64,000 nucleotides of DNA from Formosa sp030427735 (GCF_051200825.1 NZ_CP195158.1:3831391-3895390), one strand, 5' to 3'. Shown: positions 43,818 to 52,378, numbered from the stretch's first letter. The notes: generated by a model from the sequence alone, not told the origin. Numbers and translations: made by a program.

Positions 43818-45315
43818 TAAAGAAGCCTTAAAGCGGTATAAAGCAAAGTTAGAGCTCGCTCGTAGTGCTGGCGATATTAACCCGTTTGAAACCAAGGCCG
43901 AACAGAAAGAGCGTATCGCGCGAGCAAAGACCGATGTAAAATTCATGGTTGAATATTACTTCCCTCACTTTGCTACTGCGCCCTGTGCCGACTTTCATAT
44001 CGACTGGGCTAACAAAGTCAAGAAAGACAAATACTTTGTTGGTTTTGCCAAATGGGGTCGCGGTCAAGCAAAATCGGTATGGAACAATGTTATTATTCCG
44101 TTTTGGCTTTGGATGTGCGAAGGGGAAACCTATTTTGTGCTTATAGGCCAAAATGAAAAACGAGCACAGCAACTCCTTGAGGATATTAGAGCCGAATTTG
44201 AAGCCAACCCAAGAATTATTAATGATTTTGGCGAACAAAAAAAACTAGGTTCGTGGGAAGACGGCTTTTTTATTACACAAGGTAAATTTATTGGTCAGGC
44301 TATTGGTCTGGGGCAAAGCTGTAGAGGACTTAGGGTTAAAAACTTGAGACCTACACATATTAATGCCGATGACTTAGAGACTAAAAAGACCATTAAAAAC
44401 GAAACCATTCAGAAAGAACATGTAGAATGGTTTGAACAGGAACTTCTACCTGCTATGGATGGTGATCGCGAACGTGCCACGGTGTCTAACAACTGGTTTG
44501 CCGATAAGATGTTTATTAAAAAACTAGCAGACAGACACCCCGACTGGCCTGTACACGAGGTTAAGGCTTACAATAAAGTGACTTTCGAGCCAAGATGGAA
44601 AGCGAAGTATAAACCCGAATACTTTAAAAACAAAGAAAGTAAAATGGGTAAATCGTCCGCGTTGGCCGAATACAACCACGAGCCTATAAAAAAAGGAACG
44701 GTCTTTTTGGAAAAACAAGTGCAATACAAAAGGATTTTCCCTTTAAACCAATATAAAGCCATTGTTGGCCATTGGGATATTGCTTACGCTGGTACAGAAA
44801 CCGCCGATTATAATGCGGTTCGTATTTGGGGACTTAAAGACACAAACTTCGACTACATAAACGGTTTTGTTAAACAAACCAAAATGCGAGCCGCAGTAGA
44901 TTGGATGTGTTACATCCAAAAGAACCTGCCCAGTACAGTTGTTATTTTCTGGCAATACGAGGCGCAATTCTGGAACGATGAAGTAGACAGAACTATAAGA
45001 GAAGCAGAAGACGATAACGGGGTAAACTTGCTGTTATTAAAAATAGATACGCCATCTGTAAAAAAAGACACCAGAATTGAACGCCTACAAACCTATTGGC
45101 AAAACGGACGTATTTGGTGGAACGTAAAATTAAAGGCAAACACAGACCACAACACGGGTTTAGACCAATATTACGAATTCCCCGGAGGAAAGAAAGACGA
45201 TGCTCCAGATGCCGACGAGCAATGTATAACACGTCTAAGTAAATACATACCAAAAGGTAAAGGAGATGGCAAAATGAAACAAGGTAAAATGAAGCCTAAA
45301 AACGAAAGAATATGA
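43804..45315 (+). CDS. Terminase large subunit
   Basis: 503 aa from a GTG start. Walker A-like FAKWGRGQAKSV (about 81-92) and Walker B-like PTHINADDLE (about 181-190) form the packaging ATPase. The RNase H-like nuclease acidic residues are in GHWDIAYAG (about 322-330) and near DDAPDADEQC (about 461-470). It cuts and packages DNA at the portal, and in Mu-like phages packages headful from a site near the L end. Start and stop overlap neighbouring genes. Confidence 0.9.
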   Translation: MKRTDKEALKRYKAKLELARSAGDINPFETKAEQKERIARAKTDVKFMVEYYFPHFATAPCADFHIDWANKVKKDKYFVGFAKWGRGQAKSVWNNVIIPFWLWMCEGETYFVLIGQNEKRAQQLLEDIRAEFEANPRIINDFGEQKKLGSWEDGFFITQGKFIGQAIGLGQSCRGLRVKNLRPTHINADDLETKKTIKNETIQKEHVEWFEQELLPAMDGDRERATVSNNWFADKMFIKKLADRHPDWPVHEVKAYNKVTFEPRWKAKYKPEYFKNKESKMGKSSALAEYNHEPIKKGTVFLEKQVQYKRIFPLNQYKAIVGHWDIAYAGTETADYNAVRIWGLKDTNFDYINGFVKQTKMRAAVDWMCYIQKNLPSTVVIFWQYEAQFWNDEVDRTIREAEDDNGVNLLLLKIDTPSVKKDTRIERLQTYWQNGRIWWNVKLKANTDHNTGLDQYYEFPGGKKDDAPDADEQCITRLSKYIPKGKGDGKMKQGKMKPKNERI

Positions 45316-45731
45316 TTTACATTACGCAAGACGATTTAAAGACCGAAAGTTTCGAGCGTTTTATAACCGATAGTACGAGTGACTTTCCTACGGTTATCGA
45401 TAAGGCCGAACTTAAAAGTATAGGCATAGCAAAAACATTGTTGCAAGCCCGTTACGATGTTACCGTTATTTTCGATGAAGCGAACCCCGTGCGCGATGAG
45501 TTCTTGGCCGAGATTATTACCAAACTTACCCTAGGCAAAATATTTGCCCGTAATGCTGCCCGTAAACTACCAACCGATATTAAAGAGGACAGCGATTGGG
45601 CATTAAAGCAACTGGAAAAAATTAACGCAGGCCGTTTGGTGTTAAGCCTGCCAATAATCACGCCCGACTCTGGAGCTCCAACCAGCGACACCATTTGGGG
45701 CAATAACACCAATAAAAACTATTATATCTAG
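45312..45731 (+). CDS. Gp36-like head-completion protein (DUF1320)
   Basis: 139 aa. It opens with MIYITQDDLKTESFERFI and has the FLAEIITKLTLGKIFARNAA helix pair of DUF1320 (Mu Gp36) proteins. It overlaps the terminase stop by four bases. It is thought to join head and tail. Confidence 0.75.
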   Translation: MIYITQDDLKTESFERFITDSTSDFPTVIDKAELKSIGIAKTLLQARYDVTVIFDEANPVRDEFLAEIITKLTLGKIFARNAARKLPTDIKEDSDWALKQLEKINAGRLVLSLPIITPDSGAPTSDTIWGNNTNKNYYI

Positions 45732-45732
45732 C

Positions 45733-47016
45733 ATGAAACTACCTACTTTTTTATACAACCCTTTAGCCAAATACGTATTTAAAAACACAGACGAACGCAC
45801 CTTAAGAGTGCTGGCCGTAACCAAGTCTGGCACTTCTAAATTATCTACCCAAACCGAACAGGAGGCCATTAGCATGCAAGCCCAAAGCCTTGAGGAATGG
45901 AAAATGGCTTTACTTTTAGCCAGCGATCCAGAAGAGCCAACCCGAGCCGCTCTCGATAAACTGTATAAAAACCTGAAGCTAGATAATCACCTTGTATCGC
46001 AGTTCGAGAACCGTGTAGAACCTGTACAGGGCGCTCCTTTTAAACTGGTAGACGCCAATGGAACCGAAAACGAAGCGGCTAAAAAACTGTTTGAGGCCAT
46101 GTGGTATATCGATTTTATAGAAATGGCTATGTACTCCATGTGGGACGGCACCAAAGTAATAGAACTAGGCGATCTGGACGACAACATGCTACTTAAAGAA
46201 GTTACCGAAATACCTATGGGGCATCTGGTACCAAGTAAAGGGCTAATTACTAAGGAAGCAGGCGGCCAAGTGGGTTGGAATTATAAAGAGGGTGTTTTTA
46301 AGGACGCTTACATACAAATAGGTAAAGACAATTATTTGGGTATGCTTGCCGAACTAGCGCCAATTGTATTGGCTAAAAAGTTAGGGGTTGGTTCCTGGTT
46401 AGATTATATCGAGAAATACGGTGTGCCTTCTATCTTTGCCATTACCGATCGCGAAGACCAAGAGCGTATGGATCAGTTATACGAAGCCTTGTTAAACTTT
46501 AAATCAAACAACTTTATGGTTGGGCGTGGACAGGAAACCTTCGAGATTGGAAAAGATACCAGTGTAGACGCTCATAATACGTTTGATAAACTTATTGAGC
46601 GTGCAAATAGCGAAATGAGTAAACGCATTGTTGGAGCTACTGGTACCAGCGACGAAAAAAGCCATGTAGGAGCCGCCAAAGTGCATGCCGATATTTTAGG
46701 CACAAAACACAAACTCGATAAGTTTTTTATAAAGGTTATTATTAATAACGATCTTATACCACGCCTTGTTAAATTGTCGCCTGCCTATGCGGTATTGGCA
46801 AACCTGACATTCGACTGGGACGACACCGAAAGTTTAAGCCTAAAAGAACTGTTAGAGGCTATTAAAGACCTAAGCAGCTATTACGAGTTCGATATTAAAG
46901 AACTGGAAAACCGCACAGGTTTACCTATTGTAGGATTAAAGCAACAACAGCCAACGCCGCCAGAACCACAACCAGAACCAGAAGACCCAAAGGGTAAAAA
47001 AAAAAGTCTAAACTAA
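45733..47016 (+). CDS. Portal protein (DUF935, Mu gp29-like)
   Basis: 427 aa. The blocks YSMWDGTKVIELGDL, GVPSIFAITDREDQERMDQL and GATGTSDEKSHVGAAKVHAD are typical of DUF935 portals. It ends ...PKGKKKSLN where ten A residues precede the final codons; the next gene is open in the -1 frame through this run. The portal forms the ring through which DNA enters and the tail attaches. Confidence 0.85.
   Translation: MKLPTFLYNPLAKYVFKNTDERTLRVLAVTKSGTSKLSTQTEQEAISMQAQSLEEWKMALLLASDPEEPTRAALDKLYKNLKLDNHLVSQFENRVEPVQGAPFKLVDANGTENEAAKKLFEAMWYIDFIEMAMYSMWDGTKVIELGDLDDNMLLKEVTEIPMGHLVPSKGLITKEAGGQVGWNYKEGVFKDAYIQIGKDNYLGMLAELAPIVLAKKLGVGSWLDYIEKYGVPSIFAITDREDQERMDQLYEALLNFKSNNFMVGRGQETFEIGKDTSVDAHNTFDKLIERANSEMSKRIVGATGTSDEKSHVGAAKVHADILGTKHKLDKFFIKVIINNDLIPRLVKLSPAYAVLANLTFDWDDTESLSLKELLEAIKDLSSYYEFDIKELENRTGLPIVGLKQQQPTPPEPQPEPEDPKGKKKSLN
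46995..47006 (+). promoter_or_regulatory. A10 slippery run at the portal/minor head junction
   Basis: T-A10-G at 46995-47006. The portal frame reads GGT AAA AAA AAA AGT and ends at TAA 47014-47016. The -1 frame (AAA AAA AAG TCT) opens right here, after a TAA at 46995-46997, and runs without interruption into the minor head gene. Confidence 0.55.
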
Positions 47017-48293
47017 ACGCTAAAGCTGCCATTACAGCGTATTATAATGCGCCAAGATGCAGCCACGTCTTACCAGAACCAGTAGCGGTAAACCTAAAAC
47101 CTTGGAACAAGGTAATAGAACGTATTGCAAAAGAGCTGCATAGTGGTAAGCTAAAGCCTAGCGATTTAGACCAAGAACTTATACAAAAAACTTACGACAC
47201 CCTTAACGGTGGAGTTGCAGAGGGCTACGGCGCAAGGTACCACCAATACAGCGCACAAAATTCTAGTACCGTACAACGGCTACAGCAAAATATTTACCAG
47301 TTTTCTGCGGCTAAAACCTACCAGCAATTAGCAGAGTATAACAGTTATTTGGTAGATGAAAACGGCAAAGAGCGTTCCTTTAATGCCTTTAAGCAGTTGG
47401 TCCTGGACAAACACCCAACCTACAACCAAAATTACCTGCAGGCAGAATACCAAACTGCAAAAGCTTCTGGGCAAATGGCGGCCAAGTGGGCAGGGTTCCA
47501 ACGTAACAAAACACGTTACCCATACCTGAAGTATAGAACCGTTGGCGATGAACATGTGCGCGACGATCATGCACAACTGGATGGTTTTATTGCGCATATC
47601 GATGATCCTATCTGGGACAAGATATATCCGCCTAACGATTGGCGTTGCCGTTGCTATGTGGTGCAAACCAACCAAGCTCCAGAAGACGATGCCCTACCAG
47701 ACTTAAAGTTTATGAAACCTGCCTTTAGTGTAAATGTTGGTAAAACAGGCGTGGTGTTTAACGATCAAGCACACCCGTATTTTATAATCCCGAAAAAAGA
47801 CGAAAAACGCATGCAAGTCGCTTTTGAAAGTATGAAGCTGCGTTTGGCCTATGGTAAAGCAAAATACACATCGCCAACAGGAAGCAAGGTGTTTGTACAC
47901 CCGTTTGCCGATCCAGTAGACTTGTACGACAATTATTCGAATGCGGTTTTAATTTCAAACACCCTTAAACGCAATGTAAAATTAAGACCCCATATTGATG
48001 GTGCCGTGTTACTGAATACGAAAAACCCCGAGTACCTTATTAATAATAAAATAGGCGAACGCAAAGCCCCTCAAGGTTTAAACTTTAGAAATGTATTAAA
48101 CAAAGCTGTTAAACAAGGTAGCGAGGTTGTAGTTATTGATTTAATAGATAATCCTAATGCTTTTGATGAAGTGCGAGCTCAAATTATTAGGCATTTAAGA
48201 AAGCCTACAAATTACGTAAGTATTAAAGAAGTGATATTGATTTCTAAAGACCGAAAAACAACAGAAAGCATTAAACGAAATAACCTAAAATAA
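46998..48293 (+). CDS. Minor head protein (Mu gp30/F type) with C-terminal nuclease-like domain
   Basis: The frame is open from 46998; a start at the TTG of 47349 would give only 314 aa and cut into the conserved domain. No ATG, GTG or TTG exists between 46998 and 47349, so translation must begin by a frameshift from the portal or at a rare codon such as the ATT at 47031. The F-type head domain ends in RTVGDEHVRDDHAQLDG and IYPPNDWRCRCYVV. Counting from 47349, residues about 192-314 form a separate domain with KNPEYLINNKIGERKAP: the P-E...E-x-K spacing of PD-(D/E)XK nucleases, as in CdiA C-terminal tRNases. It may be injected with the DNA. Confidence 0.75.
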   Translation, partial: KKKSKLNAKAAITAYYNAPRCSHVLPEPVAVNLKPWNKVIERIAKELHSGKLKPSDLDQELIQKTYDTLNGGVAEGYGARYHQYSAQNSSTVQRLQQNIYQFSAAKTYQQLAEYNSYLVDENGKERSFNAFKQLVLDKHPTYNQNYLQAEYQTAKASGQMAAKWAGFQRNKTRYPYLKYRTVGDEHVRDDHAQLDGFIAHIDDPIWDKIYPPNDWRCRCYVVQTNQAPEDDALPDLKFMKPAFSVNVGKTGVVFNDQAHPYFIIPKKDEKRMQVAFESMKLRLAYGKAKYTSPTGSKVFVHPFADPVDLYDNYSNAVLISNTLKRNVKLRPHIDGAVLLNTKNPEYLINNKIGERKAPQGLNFRNVLNKAVKQGSEVVVIDLIDNPNAFDEVRAQIIRHLRKPTNYVSIKEVILISKDRKTTESIKRNNLK

Positions 48294-48295
48294 CA

Positions 48296-48317
48296 AAAGC
48301 AACCCGAAAGTTGCTTT
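48296..48317 (+). terminator. Hairpin after the minor head gene
   Basis: AAAGCAAC and GTTGCTTT pair around a 6-base loop, 3 bases after the stop, with GTTGT following. It may lower downstream expression; the T-run is short. Confidence 0.5.
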
Positions 48318-48378
48318 GTTGTAAGGGGTATTCTTGATGTTACTCGCGAACTTACTTACAGTACAAATATACAAAAAA

Positions 48379-48903
48379 ATGAATACCATAAACCAAATGC
48401 CCGATTTTATGGCTATGGCCGAGCAACTTAAAAAGGATTTGCAAAGCGATGCCGAAATGATGGGAACCGATTTTATACATAACAACTTTTATACAGAAGG
48501 TTGGCACGGCTCTAGTTTTGAACCTTGGCAACCTAAAAAAATAAGTAACAGTTACCAATTACTACGCGTAACCAATTATCTATTTAACTCGATTGGCGTA
48601 ACAGAAAGCAATCCCGATCGCGTAGTATGGGAAGCCGATGCACCATACGCACAAATACATAACGAAGGTGGTGTGTTAAATATACCCATTACCACACGTT
48701 CCCGAAAATACTTTTGGTTTATGTTTTATGCTACTGGAGACGAAAAATGGAAAGGGATGGCACTTACCAAAAAACAACGTTTTACCGTACACATGGAAAA
48801 GCGCCAGTTTATGGGAGACTCCGAAGCCTTTAACCAACAGTGGAACGATCATGTTAGCAACGAAATTTTAAGCCAATTTAAAAACCATTTAAACACTCTT
48901 TAA
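48379..48903 (+). CDS. Virion morphogenesis protein (gpG-like)
   Basis: 174 aa from the ATG at 48379; the frame opens earlier (48334), but the first residues add nothing recognisable. WHGSSFEPWQPKK followed by LLRVTNYLFNSIGVTE and APYAQIHNEGGVLNIPITTR is the pattern of the gpG/phage virion morphogenesis family. It is a head-tail joining factor in Mu. Confidence 0.8.
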   Translation: MNTINQMPDFMAMAEQLKKDLQSDAEMMGTDFIHNNFYTEGWHGSSFEPWQPKKISNSYQLLRVTNYLFNSIGVTESNPDRVVWEADAPYAQIHNEGGVLNIPITTRSRKYFWFMFYATGDEKWKGMALTKKQRFTVHMEKRQFMGDSEAFNQQWNDHVSNEILSQFKNHLNTL

Positions 48904-48905
48904 AC

Positions 48906-49418
48906 ATGCAAAACTGGAAAGACCTTTATTTAGAACATGCCAATATAATAAGTGCCAAAGCGCCAACGGTACAATGGATAGACCTTTGGCACAACCAAGT
49001 CAATTTTTTAACCGAAGAACACCCATTTACAACACCTGCAGTATTTTTAAGTTACAGAACTTTAAACACGCAAGATGTCGGAACTAAGGTGCAAAACGTT
49101 CGCGTGCAAGTAGATGTGTATTTGTATTACGAAACCTTTGCCGACACTTATAACGGCGCCTTTAACCAGGACAGTGCTTTAGAATTTATAGACCTTATGG
49201 ATGCTATAAACGCAGCCTTTCACGGGGCGCAAGGCGACAATTTTAGCAGTATGCGGCGTTTAGGTTTTACCCCTGTAGATACGGGTAACGCAGGCAACCT
49301 GTACCGCATAAGCTACGAATGTACCTTAATAGACTACTCTGCGCAACGCGAATACGAAGACCACGAGATTAAAGATATGGTGATTGAAAAGAACGACACA
49401 CCTTACCAAATAGACTAA
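48906..49418 (+). CDS. Tail/neck completion protein (gp37 position)
   Basis: 170 aa, unrecognised by motif. It begins 2 bases after gpG and is the last gene of the head block. Mixed alpha/beta with VQVDVYLYYETFADTYNGAF and ISYECTLIDYSAQREYED, similar in layout to small neck or tail-terminator proteins. A terminator follows at once. Confidence 0.5.
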   Translation: MQNWKDLYLEHANIISAKAPTVQWIDLWHNQVNFLTEEHPFTTPAVFLSYRTLNTQDVGTKVQNVRVQVDVYLYYETFADTYNGAFNQDSALEFIDLMDAINAAFHGAQGDNFSSMRRLGFTPVDTGNAGNLYRISYECTLIDYSAQREYEDHEIKDMVIEKNDTPYQID

Positions 49419-49450
49419 AAAAACGCCTTACTGTTTTAGTAAGGCGTTTT
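49418..49450. terminator. Bidirectional terminator between head block and early block
   Basis: AAACGCCTTACT and AGTAAGGCGTTT are perfectly complementary around a 5-base loop, with A-run before and T-run after. It ends the plus-strand head operon and can stop minus-strand early transcripts coming from 49510. Confidence 0.88.
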
Positions 49451-49509
49451 AGGTAACGTTCAAAATTTTAATGGTGTTCTTAACACTATAGATTGCTAAG
49501 GTAGTTATT

Positions 49510-49917
49510 TTAACTTGGCTTAGTAATATTTGCTGTTAAAAAATCTAATTTAGCAGATATATAGTGTGCTAATTTATAGTTTTCATCTTTAACGGCGTTG
49601 TATAAATCTGTTTGTAAGTCTACTATTGCTGCAGGTTCTAAATATGATTTTGGACGAAGTTTATCAAGCTTTATTTCTTCTGGAGAAAGATCTACAATTA
49701 ATAAATTATCGCCCTCATTAAAATCATTCGGAATAAGCCCTAAATAGTCTTGAATGTCTTCATCATCATTATCATAGTCCCTACCAAAATCGGTTACTTT
49801 TGTCCAATAATGATTACCATTAAATGTTTCAATTACTTTTTTTTCAGTGCAAAAAAAAGAAAATGCCCTCCAGCCATCTTTAGTTACTTCGTATCCTAAA
49901 TCAATAAATCGTTTCAT
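49510..49917 (-). CDS. Early-region protein of unknown function
   Basis: 135 aa, soluble, acidic in the middle (DYDNDDEDIQDYLG). The last gene of the early block. No family recognised; no signal or membrane segment. Confidence 0.55.
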   Translation of the reverse strand: MKRFIDLGYEVTKDGWRAFSFFCTEKKVIETFNGNHYWTKVTDFGRDYDNDDEDIQDYLGLIPNDFNEGDNLLIVDLSPEEIKLDKLRPKSYLEPAAIVDLQTDLYNAVKDENYKLAHYISAKLDFLTANITKPS

Positions 49918-49919
49918 AA

Positions 49920-50102
49920 TTACACACGTTGAAAAATAATATCTTCTATGGTTTTAACCTCTCTAAAAAATGCCGAGGCCAGTTTGTGGCGTATCCATTC
50001 GTCGCTAAATTTTTGCACCCCGTATTCTTTTACTCTGGTTAGGCGTTCGTGCTCTTTGCGTACAGCGTCGTAAAATTGATTGGTAGTATGTTTGGCGGCC
50101 AT
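49920..50102 (-). CDS. Small basic early-region protein
   Basis: 60 aa from the ATG at 50102 (MAAKHTTNQFYDAVRKEHER). The frame is open back to 50159, which would overlap the upstream gene and add a hydrophobic stretch. Mostly helical; unrecognised. Two bases separate it from the next gene. Confidence 0.5.
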   Translation of the reverse strand: MAAKHTTNQFYDAVRKEHERLTRVKEYGVQKFSDEWIRHKLASAFFREVKTIEDIIFQRV

Positions 50103-50145
50103 AACACAAATTAAATACAAACCATGCAATTTTGCAAAACGGGTT

Positions 50146-50550
50146 TTAATTAACAGCATATTTTAAATGCGCATCAAATTGTTGTTTAGATTCCAATAAC
50201 ATGTGTTTATCAGATTCGCTATAACTATCTATAGGTAACAAATTATTAGCTTGAGAAAATAACGCTTGAGCTTTTTGCAATATTGGATCTGCTAAAGTTT
50301 GATCGACTATATAAACTTGATAAGCGGCTTGGTAATACCTGTCTGAAAGAAAATATAATGCTGAAGCTTTGGCTTTAGTACATTTTGGTTCTGGGTTGGT
50401 AGCGCACCATTGTTCTATTTCCTTTAATCCTGTTCTTAAATCTTCAGTGGTGGAGTGTGGCCGCACATACTCCTTAAAAATGGTTGTTAACGATTGTGAT
50501 TTCGAAATAAATGTTGTTAGTAGGCATACTATAAATAATAGTTTTTTCAT
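50146..50550 (-). CDS. Small exported protein of unknown function
   Basis: 134 aa. A signal peptide (KKLLFIVCLLTTFISKSQ) precedes a helical domain with two Cys. In the early block of a prophage an exported protein suggests an effect on the lysogen surface, such as superinfection exclusion, but no motif supports a specific role. A hairpin at 50580-50604 lies upstream. Confidence 0.55.
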   Translation of the reverse strand: MKKLLFIVCLLTTFISKSQSLTTIFKEYVRPHSTTEDLRTGLKEIEQWCATNPEPKCTKAKASALYFLSDRYYQAAYQVYIVDQTLADPILQKAQALFSQANNLLPIDSYSESDKHMLLESKQQFDAHLKYAVN

Positions 50551-50579
50551 GTCTTAAGTTTTATTAATCTAAAATAACA

Positions 50580-50604
50580 AAGCCCACTATAAAATAGTAG
50601 GCTT
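50580..50604 (-). terminator. Hairpin upstream of the exported-protein gene
   Basis: AAGCCTACTAT and ATAGTGGGCTT pair on the minus strand (one wobble) around a 3-base loop, followed by TGTTATTTT. It would separate the 50550 gene from minus-strand transcripts coming from the right. Confidence 0.55.
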
Positions 50605-50763
50605 AATAAAAATATTAGTTGTATTAGGGGTTTTAGTGGCTAAACTACAATTTTAAACGGATTTAAAGCAAGATTTAAAAGCATGTGTTTTGATGATTTC
50701 AAGTGTCCTTTTCTGTAAGAACCCTTTGTTATACATTTAAATTTAATTTAAAAATATATTATT

Positions 50764-51003
50764 ATGTTAAACATTAGTTTTATTCAAACAGACACAGAAA
50801 AAGAGTTATTCAAATTCAAAATGAAAGCTGTTCCTAGATGCAAAGAGTTTATTATTTATGATGATTTACAATACATAGTAGATTATGTATTCTATAGTCC
50901 AGGACAATTAATTAGAGTATTAATTAGTCCTACAGATACTTCATTTTTTAAAACTGAAACATCTAAGACAATTCCTTTTTCGGATCCTATTGTGGTCGTC
51001 TAA
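50764..51003 (+). CDS. Small protein, member of a paralogous pair (accessory cassette)
   Basis: 79 aa, unrecognised. It is on the plus strand within a minus-strand block. Core: FKFKMKAVPRCKEFIIYDD and LQYIVDYVFYSPGQLIRVLI. The same pattern (Pro, acidic residue, Tyr-Ile-Val, then beta strands) recurs in the next small gene, suggesting duplication. Possibly a moron expressed in the lysogen. Confidence 0.6.
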   Translation: MLNISFIQTDTEKELFKFKMKAVPRCKEFIIYDDLQYIVDYVFYSPGQLIRVLISPTDTSFFKTETSKTIPFSDPIVVV

Positions 51004-51080
51004 AATTAAGCTTGGATTTCATGTCTTAAACTTTTTTAATACGTTGTTTTAGGTTTGAAGCTAATTAAAATTATTTTATT

Positions 51081-51251
51081 ATGATAGTATCCTATTACAC
51101 CATTGACTGCGGGGATTTATTCATGTCTCGGGTTAGTAAACTACCTAAAACAAACGATGTTCTTACTCACAAAGAGAAGAAGTACATTGTTAAAGATGTG
51201 AAATTTGGTTTTAATGTATATTACATTTTAATTGAAAGAAAATACATTTAA
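51081..51251 (+). CDS. Small protein, second member of the paralogous pair
   Basis: 56 aa, ATG at 51081 and stop at 51249-51251. MSRVSKLPKTNDVLTHKEKK followed by YIVKDVKFGFNVYYILIERK aligns with the core of the 50764 product. No known family. A 32-bp perfect palindrome follows 5 bases after the stop. Confidence 0.55.
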   Translation: MIVSYYTIDCGDLFMSRVSKLPKTNDVLTHKEKKYIVKDVKFGFNVYYILIERKYI

Positions 51252-51256
51252 ACTAA

Positions 51257-51288
51257 AAATGGTAACGACAATATTGTCGTTACCATTT
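51257..51288. terminator. 32-bp perfect palindrome (bidirectional terminator)
   Basis: AAATGGTAACGACAAT followed directly by its exact reverse complement. It lies between the convergent small gene (stop 51251) and the early gene ending at 51290, so it can stop both. Confidence 0.75.
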
Positions 51289-51289
51289 A

Positions 51290-51694
51290 CTAAAACTTTA
51301 CAGTAATCGCGTAATCGAACATTTCTATCTCGTGCGTTGGGTAAATTTTTAACCCAAATAGCTTTTCATGTTGGCTCCCATCAAAAGATCGATACAAGTC
51401 TAATACGCCATAATTCAATACTATTCCGCGACTTTTATAACGTTTAGCGTATTGCTGATCCATGTAATGAATGTCATAACGTATACGATACATCATTTTG
51501 TTTAAATTATCTTGTAATTTCATAAAGGCACGCTCCCTTTTTTGCCATAACAACTCTAAATCCTCCTTATTGTTTAGTGTAACACGTTGAAGAGGTAACG
51601 TGTTCTTTACAAAAGGGATTTTAGCATCAGGGTTTTGATGGTGTTCTTTAATCGCGTTTGCAACTTTATCGTGGTGATGTTTTTTGTCTAACAT
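51290..51694 (-). CDS. Early-region protein of unknown function
   Basis: 134 aa. His-rich N-terminus (DKKHHHDKVANAIKEHHQ), then helices and a beta-rich end. Unrecognised; cytoplasmic by sequence. Confidence 0.55.
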   Translation of the reverse strand: MLDKKHHHDKVANAIKEHHQNPDAKIPFVKNTLPLQRVTLNNKEDLELLWQKRERAFMKLQDNLNKMMYRIRYDIHYMDQQYAKRYKSRGIVLNYGVLDLYRSFDGSQHEKLFGLKIYPTHEIEMFDYAITVKF

Positions 51695-51746
51695 GTTTAT
51701 TTTATTTATAGATTAAATGGTGTGGTTATACGGTTGTTAGCCGTCA

Positions 51747-52037
51747 TTACAATTCCGACATCATAGAGTTTACATAAGCATCAGTTAATTTTGTTTGTTG
51801 TTCCGAGTTCAATTCCCATCCATTGTCTATTAAATTTTGGATAAATCTATTAGACATATCCATTACTTCACTTGCAGATAACGAACGGCTAACACTGTGT
51901 AAATCCAATTGCTCAAGTCGTTCAATTCTTTCTAAAAGCTGTCTTTCAAGCCAATTTTCGTAAGTTTCAATATCTCCTTTGCCATCATCTGTGGCAGTGG
52001 CATTGAACATATTGTATAAATAATTTTTGTCTTTCAT
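51747..52037 (-). CDS. Early-region helical protein of unknown function
   Basis: 96 aa from the ATG at 52037 (MKDKNYLYNMFNATATDDGK); the frame extends to 52061 but would then overlap the neighbouring gene. Mostly helical, acidic, no family recognised. Confidence 0.55.
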   Translation of the reverse strand: MKDKNYLYNMFNATATDDGKGDIETYENWLERQLLERIERLEQLDLHSVSRSLSASEVMDMSNRFIQNLIDNGWELNSEQQTKLTDAYVNSMMSEL

Positions 52038-52042
52038 TTTTG

Positions 52043-52378
52043 TTAATGTTTCAACCCACAATTAGAGCAGTAAAGCGCGTCTTTATCTTCTAATACGGGC
52101 ATGTCGTTTTCGCACTGGAAGCAATGCAACCAATACAATTTGCCGTCTGGGTATCTTAGTTTTTTAGCCTTGGTACTATCTTGGTTAAACCACCTGCGTA
52201 TTACATAACCTCTTGTTATGCTAATAACCGTGAAAAACAGCGTTATTAACAGGTTTTTGCTGGGCGTGGTTGCAATACCCAAAACAGGAAATATTACAAA
52301 GGTTGCCGCTAACGAGATGCCAAAACCAACGGCGGTGTTGGTCATGGCTTCTATAAAGGATTGGGTTTTTGTCTGCAT
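52043..52378 (-). CDS. Two-helix membrane protein with zinc ribbon
   Basis: 111 aa. Two membrane helices (about 14-34 and 43-60) followed by a cytoplasmic zinc ribbon: Cys-x2-Cys in HCFQCEND and Cys-x2-Cys in YCSNCGLKH. The N-terminus (TQSFIEAMTNTAVGFGISLA) is like that of a small membrane protein family common in phages. Function unknown. Confidence 0.6.
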   Translation of the reverse strand: MQTKTQSFIEAMTNTAVGFGISLAATFVIFPVLGIATTPSKNLLITLFFTVISITRGYVIRRWFNQDSTKAKKLRYPDGKLYWLHCFQCENDMPVLEDKDALYCSNCGLKH

